From contig JAHIYL010000026.1 in the NCBI GenBank assembly GCA_018815145.1, positions 1-11,488 on the forward strand: a stretch of 11,488 nt of DNA, given 5' to 3'. Positions 6,704 to 11,488 of this stretch are shown here, piece after piece. The notes beneath the pieces were generated by a model. The model saw nothing but the letters and a program-made list of their open reading frames with translations. It was not told the origin of the DNA and searched no databases. This DNA comes from Nanobdellota archaeon. GTDB taxonomy: Archaea > Nanobdellota > Nanobdellia > Woesearchaeales > GW2011-AR15. The position numbers were made by a program, and so were the translations under genes. Within the stretch, counting starts at the first letter, position 1, and every line of letters starts with the position of its first letter.

Positions 6704-7156
6704 CTATTTATATTCACCTAATTCAATAATTTCATCTTTATATATCTTCAAACACCCACCATAAAGAAAATCAGAGTTCTTTTTTTTATAGCAAACATTA
6801 TAGTATTTATTGTCTCCCTGTACAACTTCATTCATAATAAAATCATAATCATAGGGATCATCAATCAGATTATTGCTTATTAAATAATTCTCTATTCTTT
6901 CTAATAATGATTTCTTAAGTTCAACGTCAATATCCTTATTTACAACCAATAAATTAGGTCTACATAATCCCTCATCATCACAAGTTATGCCATTTTTCTT
7001 ACCAAAATCTGTCTGTTCTGAATCATAATTAGTATTAGCGTTCTCATTATGGTTTTCAAATTTTTGAACATTTTCTCCAATAAGATATATTCCAATTAGT
7101 ACAGAAATTACAATAAGAACAACAATTAGTAATTTACTTCCTATTCTCAAAGACAT
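6704..7156 (-). CDS. Single-pass membrane protein with extracytoplasmic Cys pairs
   Basis: A 150-residue protein of unknown family. Residues 1-8 are basic. Residues ~9-27 form one hydrophobic helix (LLIVVLIVISVLIGIYLIG) without a lipobox. The rest is acidic, Asn-rich and probably outside the membrane, with Cys at 59, 65, 122 and 135 spaced like two disulfides. A helix-forming segment NLLVVNKDIDVELKKSLLER (68-87) looks like the opening strand and helix of some C25 peptidases, the very part the next gene appears to lack. The ATG at 7156 is preferred over TTG at 7165 because GGAAGG (7166-7171) lies 9 nt ahead of it. It overlaps the 3' end of the surface-protein gene by 23 nt in another frame, which implies co-translation. 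Confidence 0.65.
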   Translation of the reverse strand: MSLRIGSKLLIVVLIVISVLIGIYLIGENVQKFENHNENANTNYDSEQTDFGKKNGITCDDEGLCRPNLLVVNKDIDVELKKSLLERIENYLISNNLIDDPYDYDFIMNEVVQGDNKYYNVCYKKKNSDFLYGGCLKIYKDEIIELGEYK

Positions 7157-10100
7157 CCTCAACAACCTTCCTTCCCCATCCGATTTTCACCAATAGCTCA
7201 GTGATCTTATTCCTTGCATCTCCTTTCTCAAGCCTTAGGTTTATGAATTTTTTCACATTATCAACCTTGTCATCGATTATATGGACCTCAAGCATGACAA
7301 GGTCTATGTATTCATCTGCCCACTTCTGTACCAGAAGATCATTTGTTATTATGTCCTTTGTATATCCTTTCACAAATGCATCCTTGATATATTTATCCAG
7401 AGCAATCAGGTATTTCATATCCGTAGCCCTGAAATTCTCGTGGATTATCATGTCGATCACATCGATCCCCCAATGTGCATTTATGATTGTTTTTCTTATA
7501 GATTCTATTGTATCTCCTTTGATGAGACGCATATTCACATAGTTTCTCAATATATCCACATTCTTCTCAACACTGTATTTTGAAAAAATTATCAGATTGA
7601 CAATATCTTCATTGAAGCCCATGTTGAGCATCCTGCTCGTGACCTGTTTTTCTGTATATCCTTTCTGGAAAAAGAACAATATCTTCTCTTCTATCTCTTC
7701 CTGGTCTTTCTTAAGGAGACTAATATGCTGGAGCATTATCCTGTCAAGTATCTTCCTTGGCCAGCCAGCCTGTTCAAGCAGAGTCTCTATGTCATTCTTG
7801 TCTGTTCCTTTTGCCAATTGCAGCATCACAAAATTATCTAATGCCTGGAAATCAGAAAGATTGAATGCTTTTGAGATCACCAAATCAATATCAGCATCAT
7901 CCCATTTAGAAAGCTTGAGCCTCTTTCTGATTTCAGCATGTGAGAATCCTTTTAGATCAGTATTGATATAATCATCAAGCTCATAGAGTTTTTTCATATA
8001 TCTGATATCACCGGTGTTCCGGAGCACTTGGTCTATTATATATTCCGGCCATTTCAATGATTCCAGCTCTTTTCTGACTGTCTCGAGTGATTCTTCCTGC
8101 ATGACCTTATAGTTGACATAATTCTGCAGTTTCAGTAACATGGCATCACTGACATCAATTTTCTTCCGTATTGGTATTACAGGTATCGGCTTGGCAGGTA
8201 TTGACTGTTTCCCCAGAAGTGTAGTGTCTGAAAGGGTTTCAGCCACTGGCTCAGCTTTTGTCTTTTCCCGAACAATAACCTTCTGCCTCTGCCTAAAAAT
8301 TAAGCCTGCAACAATTGCCCCGATTATAATGAATCCAAACATCAGGGGCACAAGAACTGATGGTGCCGGCTCTTCAACCACAACACAGGTATTGCATGGC
8401 CCTCCGCAGTCAACATCCTCTTCTCCATTGTTTTTGATTTTATCATCACAGTTTGGCGGCACTGAGTTCCTGTCCAAAGGATCTGTCTTGATAAGTATCT
8501 CTTCATTGTCAGAAAACCCATCACCGTCTGTGTCAGGTTTTGAAGGATCTGTACCATACTTGTATTCAAAGATGTTCTCAAGCCCGTCATTATCAGGGTC
8601 TTTTCTCGCATCACTAGCATCTCTTGGATCCATTACACTGTATTTTTCTTCCCAGACATTTGGTATCCCATCCTTGTCAAAATCCTCAGTATTGTCATAA
8701 CATTCATCACACGGGCCGCCGCAGTCAACATCCTCTTCTCCCTGATTCAACAGCCTGTCAGTGCATGTCGGCTGATAGCATAGGCCTATCTCAAGATTAC
8801 AGGCTTCAGTTTCACAGTCATTATTTTCCAGACATCCTTGGCCTGCAACACATTTACGGCTGTATGGCTCCTCTGCGCATATGCCGCCGCAGTCTACTCC
8901 AGTCTCATCCTGGTTCATCCTATCATCATCACAGTCTTCAAACCTTGGAACAGAATATCCTCCTCCACCCGACCTTCTGGCAACAACCTCTTTGTCTGAA
9001 CTTCCTCCAGGAGAAGTTTTTGGAGTAGGGCAGCCATCATCCACAAGACCATTACCATCATTATCAATAAGATCACCACAGGTCTCAGGCATGTCCCTGT
9101 CTTCCACAAGCACATAAACTGAAAAATTCTCAACAGTCACAGAAACAAAATTTGATGATGTGTCTCTTGATGCTCCTGAATACAATGTACTGACGTTGTA
9201 GTCAATTGAATCATTATTGAAATCATAAGCCAGCCTGTAAATCATTAGGGCATTCTCATTTGAGACGCTTATGTTGGTGTAATTAAACCTAATAAAATAA
9301 TTTCCTGAATAATTGCTGCCAATCTCCATGGCGTAGGCATACCTTGGTATATATCTCTCATCAGCACCAATACCCGTAACATTGCTTGCTATCTGAGATA
9401 TATTGATCTCTTTTGCTGATATGTTGAATACCTGATTTTCCGAGACATTCACATCATCCATCCGGACAATGAATTTTCCACCTGGATTTTCGATTATCAT
9501 CTTATATACATAGTTCTCAAACAAGGTCGTATTGATGACTGAATCTGAATAACCTGTGCCAAACAGATAATCTGATGCATTCTTATAAGTTATCCTCAAT
9601 ACATCTGTTGAATTCACAATGACTGAATGGACAATCGGCTCATATACAAAAGCACTGAATGACACATCAATATTCTCATCAAAATCCTGTCCATTACCAT
9701 TTATATCTGAACAGATGATATGGTATGTATAGTTTCCGGTCTGCAGATTTTCAATGAGGCATGAGGCCATTGTCCCATAAGTTGTACATTCATCAGCAGA
9801 ATCACTGTAATCAATATCATTGACTGAATAGACGCATTTCATATCTATTTCTCCTGATACATTTATTGAGATGTTTCCAAAATTTTCATCAGAATATGGC
9901 GCATCAAAATCTCTGCCGACGCTGACCAGAGTGGTCTCTGGTTTGTAAATATCTATATATATTATTCCGTCACTTGACTCTGTGGTGTTCATGCTTATTG
10001 AATTGAAAGCCCGCACATCATAATAATACTTGTACTGGTGTGTGAGATTTGTATGGTTCAGCCTGAAATAATCTGTGATTTCAGTCGCCAGTCCCACATC

Positions 10101-11488
10101 AGTCCAATTGACAAGCCCTATCCTCGGCCCATTGTTAAAAGTGTACTGCACCCTATACTCATAATGGTCAAGGCCTGACTCAGCATCGCTTGAAGAAGTC
10201 CATTCAGCATGCAGCTTTGTCCCGTCATAGGTTATTGCTCCGTCATCAGTGACATTGAACGTAACAGGTGGTGTAGTATCAACAAATATTGATTTATTGA
10301 GCAGGTCACGATAGTAATAATACTCTGATGAAAGGTTGGCATTATTGTAGACCCTGAGCATGAACTTATAGCAGTATCCGTTCTCCATTGTGTAATTATA
10401 ATCATATGTGCCTGTGACATCTCCTATGTAATTATCAAACACATAATTTCCGCTGCATGTATTATCCCTGTAGAGGAGCCTTGCATACCAGAGCGAAGAC
10501 TCCATTATCCCTGATTCATTGTCTCTTCCTTCATCAAAGAAAAGGCTTACAGAATTTGTCTCATAAGTCCCTGCTGAATAGTTTATATTTCCTTCTGCCG
10601 GCGCAGTGATATCAACAGTTATTCCGTCTGATGAATTTCTTTGCGACCATGCTCCATATCCGTTCTGAGCACGCACTGTAACGTAATATGTCTCATTCTG
10701 CTCCAATGCAAGCGTGAAAAATTGCGAATTTGTCGTGGATGGAAAGGCATATGCTGCCATATTGTACCATCCTTCATAAGGATATGCTGCTGTACCAACT
10801 GCCAGTTCATATGCCGCAACTCCTGATTCGTCATCTGTCGCATTCCACCAGACAAATATCCCTTCATCTGTGCTTGTGAAGACTCCTTCATCCCAGATGC
10901 CTGGTATCAACGGCGGAGTATTGTCTGCATATACTATCCCATCTGTTGTCACAACATTTGTGTAGAGCCCCACATTGTTCTGTGCCCGGGCACTGATATA
11001 ATATACAGTCCCATGGATAAGATTGTGCGGACCTGAATTGACTGTATTTGATCCTGTGTTTGTCCAGGCCAATACTGAATCATAACCTGTCAAAGGATAT
11101 GGAACAACCCCTATTGCATATTCATAATGATCAAGCGATGAAACATTATCAATGTATGGAGACCATGTTGCTGTCAGTGTCTTTGATGATGTGATGTCTC
11201 CGCTGTCATTGATCTCAGCAAGGCTGGATACAGTCGTATCAAGGATGAAAGTTGAATTTTCATAATGGGTGTTCCCAACACTGTCCAAAACTGTGAATGA
11301 GACATTATGGGTGCCCTCTGTCCTTGAAAGGTAGACCTGGCATGTTTTACTGGTGTCAACGCCTGTACAAAGTATGCTTGAAGGTGTTATTGATCCACCT
11401 GGACCTATCATTGTCATATTAACTGTTCCAACTGCATAGTCATCAGCTATGTCGAAAGTGTAGGTAAAAGGATTTTCATAGGATGACG
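7134..11488 (-). CDS. Large modular surface glycoprotein-like membrane protein (5' end outside window)
   Basis: The frame is open to the window edge, so at least 1450 residues are encoded and the N-terminus with any signal peptide is missing. Numbered from the Met at 11417, the order is: an Ig-like domain (to ~60), four FN3-like repeats (~61-490), a beta-rich region (~491-770) with an Ig-like start, DNDGNGLVDDGC (785-796), a Gly/Ser-rich linker containing ARRSGGGG (~797-825), three DCGG Cys motifs around a TSP3-type calcium region (~828-1011), one membrane helix (~1019-1041), a basic stop-transfer stretch, and a cytoplasmic array of seven helical repeats (~1097-1423). About 30 N-glycosylation sequons fall before residue 765 and none in the Cys-rich part. 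A role as an adhesin or receptor with an internal signalling or scaffold tail is inferred from this layout. Homologues probably vary greatly in repeat number. Confidence 0.85.
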   Translation of the reverse strand, partial: SSYENPFTYTFDIADDYAVGTVNMTMIGPGGSITPSSILCTGVDTSKTCQVYLSRTEGTHNVSFTVLDSVGNTHYENSTFILDTTVSSLAEINDSGDITSSKTLTATWSPYIDNVSSLDHYEYAIGVVPYPLTGYDSVLAWTNTGSNTVNSGPHNLIHGTVYYISARAQNNVGLYTNVVTTDGIVYADNTPPLIPGIWDEGVFTSTDEGIFVWWNATDDESGVAAYELAVGTAAYPYEGWYNMAAYAFPSTTNSQFFTLALEQNETYYVTVRAQNGYGAWSQRNSSDGITVDITAPAEGNINYSAGTYETNSVSLFFDEGRDNESGIMESSLWYARLLYRDNTCSGNYVFDNYIGDVTGTYDYNYTMENGYCYKFMLRVYNNANLSSEYYYYRDLLNKSIFVDTTPPVTFNVTDDGAITYDGTKLHAEWTSSSDAESGLDHYEYRVQYTFNNGPRIGLVNWTDVGLATEITDYFRLNHTNLTHQYKYYYDVRAFNSISMNTTESSDGIIYIDIYKPETTLVSVGRDFDAPYSDENFGNISINVSGEIDMKCVYSVNDIDYSDSADECTTYGTMASCLIENLQTGNYTYHIICSDINGNGQDFDENIDVSFSAFVYEPIVHSVIVNSTDVLRITYKNASDYLFGTGYSDSVINTTLFENYVYKMIIENPGGKFIVRMDDVNVSENQVFNISAKEINISQIASNVTGIGADERYIPRYAYAMEIGSNYSGNYFIRFNYTNISVSNENALMIYRLAYDFNNDSIDYNVSTLYSGASRDTSSNFVSVTVENFSVYVLVEDRDMPETCGDLIDNDGNGLVDDGCPTPKTSPGGSSDKEVVARRSGGGGYSVPRFEDCDDDRMNQDETGVDCGGICAEEPYSRKCVAGQGCLENNDCETEACNLEIGLCYQPTCTDRLLNQGEEDVDCGGPCDECYDNTEDFDKDGIPNVWEEKYSVMDPRDASDARKDPDNDGLENIFEYKYGTDPSKPDTDGDGFSDNEEILIKTDPLDRNSVPPNCDDKIKNNGEEDVDCGGPCNTCVVVEEPAPSVLVPLMFGFIIIGAIVAGLIFRQRQKVIVREKTKAEPVAETLSDTTLLGKQSIPAKPIPVIPIRKKIDVSDAMLLKLQNYVNYKVMQEESLETVRKELESLKWPEYIIDQVLRNTGDIRYMKKLYELDDYINTDLKGFSHAEIRKRLKLSKWDDADIDLVISKAFNLSDFQALDNFVMLQLAKGTDKNDIETLLEQAGWPRKILDRIMLQHISLLKKDQEEIEEKILFFFQKGYTEKQVTSRMLNMGFNEDIVNLIIFSKYSVEKNVDILRNYVNMRLIKGDTIESIRKTIINAHWGIDVIDMIIHENFRATDMKYLIALDKYIKDAFVKGYTKDIITNDLLVQKWADEYIDLVMLEVHIIDDKVDNVKKFINLRLEKGDARNKITELLVKIGWGRKVVEDVFENRK
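7149..8129 (-). repeat. Seven tandem ~49-residue helical repeats in the cytoplasmic tail
   Basis: A ~36-residue core, L-x-x-[YF]-[IV]-x(4)-x-x-K-G-x-[ST]-x-x-x-[IV]-x-x-x-L-x-x-x-x-[GK]-[WF]-x(4)-[IV]-[ID]-x-[VI]-[IM], recurs at residues ~1097, 1147, 1193, 1242, 1290, 1340 and 1388 (from Met at 11417), with spacing 46-50. Examples: LDKYIKDAFVKGYTK, LRNYVNMRLIKGDTI, QAGWPRKILDRIM, KIGWGRKVVEDVF. Copy 1 lacks the KG turn and copy 4 has GF in place of the Trp. Single copies of this 'YI...L.KG.....I...L...GW' motif are familiar beside membrane helices in other bacterial and archaeal proteins. A seven-copy array is not something I recall. Confidence 0.75.
8295..8363 (-). other. Transmembrane helix of the surface protein
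   Basis: About 23 hydrophobic residues (SVLVPLMFGFIIIGAIVAG and following) are followed directly by FRQRQK, a basic stop-transfer segment. This places the Cys-rich and sequon-rich part outside and the helical-repeat array inside the cell. Confidence 0.85.
8385..8933 (-). repeat. Three DCGG cysteine motifs flanking the calcium-type region
   Basis: A motif of the form C-x-D-x(3)-N-x-(G/D)-E-(E/T)-x-V-D-C-G-G-x-C occurs at residues ~829-847, 885-906 and 990-1011 (from Met at 11417). The last two are nearly identical: GEEDVDCGGPC followed by x-x-C. Between the first two lies a further Cys-rich knot (C856 to C880). The same motif occurs in many bacterial and archaeal surface proteins. It probably makes disulfide-stabilised stalk units outside the cell. 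Confidence 0.7.
8472..8687 (-). repeat. Thrombospondin type 3-like calcium-binding repeats
   Basis: Residues ~911-982 carry DFDKDGIPNVWEEKY, DPDNDGLENIFEYKYGTDP and DTDGDGFSDNEEILIKTDP. This is the D-x-D-x-D-G-(hydrophobic)...E....TDP pattern of TSP3 repeats, which chelate calcium through Asp side chains. It lies between two DCGG motifs, just outside the membrane helix, as a rigid calcium-dependent stalk. Confidence 0.8.
9951..11237 (-). repeat. Four FN3-like repeats in the ectodomain (~105-110 residues each)
   Basis: Units begin near residues 61, 166, 270 and 380 (from Met at 11417), with spacing of 104-110. Each opens after a D-x-T-x-P linker (DNTPP, DITAP, DTTPP) and shows W or F in the early strand, an 'xSGxxxYE' turn (SSLDHYEY, ESGVAAYEL, ESGLDHYEY) and a late YY...VRA[QF]N strand (YYISARAQN, YYVTVRAQN, YYYDVRAFN). 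The third unit is the most diverged and has an internal Cys pair. The next linker, DIYKP, ends the array. Confidence 0.7.

Noticed and set aside
8140..8700. 186-residue open frame on the plus strand inside the surface-protein gene
   Set aside because: It is antisense to the DCGG/TSP3/membrane region; its Ser-rich composition mirrors the Asp/Glu-rich sense strand and it has no recognisable domain.
7134..11488. CRISPR-like or DNA-level tandem repeats in the surface gene
   Set aside because: Repetition is at protein level only; the units have diverged and no regular identical DNA repeats with spacers are present.

Overview
AT-rich window that most likely comes from an archaeon, probably a small-genome DPANN-type lineage (Woesearchaeota/Pacearchaeota-like). 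The taxonomic call is an inference. It rests on a COG2519-type tRNA m1A methyltransferase, TATA-like boxes about 25 nt ahead of start codons that lack Shine-Dalgarno sites (leaderless layout), GGTGA-type ribosome sites in front of operon-internal genes, and a large N-glycosylation-rich surface protein. No rRNA, tRNA or CRISPR array was seen.

Layout: all but the first ~1 kb is coded on the minus strand. Positions 1-1020 (+) hold the tail of an IS630-type transposase reading directly into an acyltransferase-3 membrane gene that has lost its N-terminal helix. This looks like an insertion-scarred gene. A short T-rich convergent terminator zone follows. On the minus strand, read from 2408 down to 1040, a 40-residue small ORF is coupled to a 413-residue APRT-like phosphoribosyltransferase with unusual extensions. 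Positions 4472-2532 encode a complete superfamily I (UvrD/Rep) helicase preceded by an RQC-like winged-helix domain. Positions 4522-4733 hold an apparent gene relic with an in-frame TGA. Positions 5483-4749 encode TrmI, with its own leaderless-type promoter.

Positions 11488-5535 form one polycistronic surface module. The first gene is a >=1450-residue cell-surface protein: Ig-like and four FN3-like repeats with ~30 sequons, a Gly-rich linker with a dibasic site, DCGG Cys motifs and Ca-type TSP3 repeats, one membrane helix, then a cytoplasmic array of seven ~49-residue helical repeats. It overlaps a 150-residue single-pass membrane protein, which is followed by a C25 (gingipain/caspase-fold) peptidase homologue with a visible His-Gly and Cys dyad. 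The C25 gene lacks a clean start: a hydrophobic leader lies just upstream and would be joined by a single-base shift in a T6 run. The most interesting candidate system is this receptor-like protein, membrane protein and C25 peptidase cluster, in which the peptidase may process the surface protein. That link is an inference from gene order.
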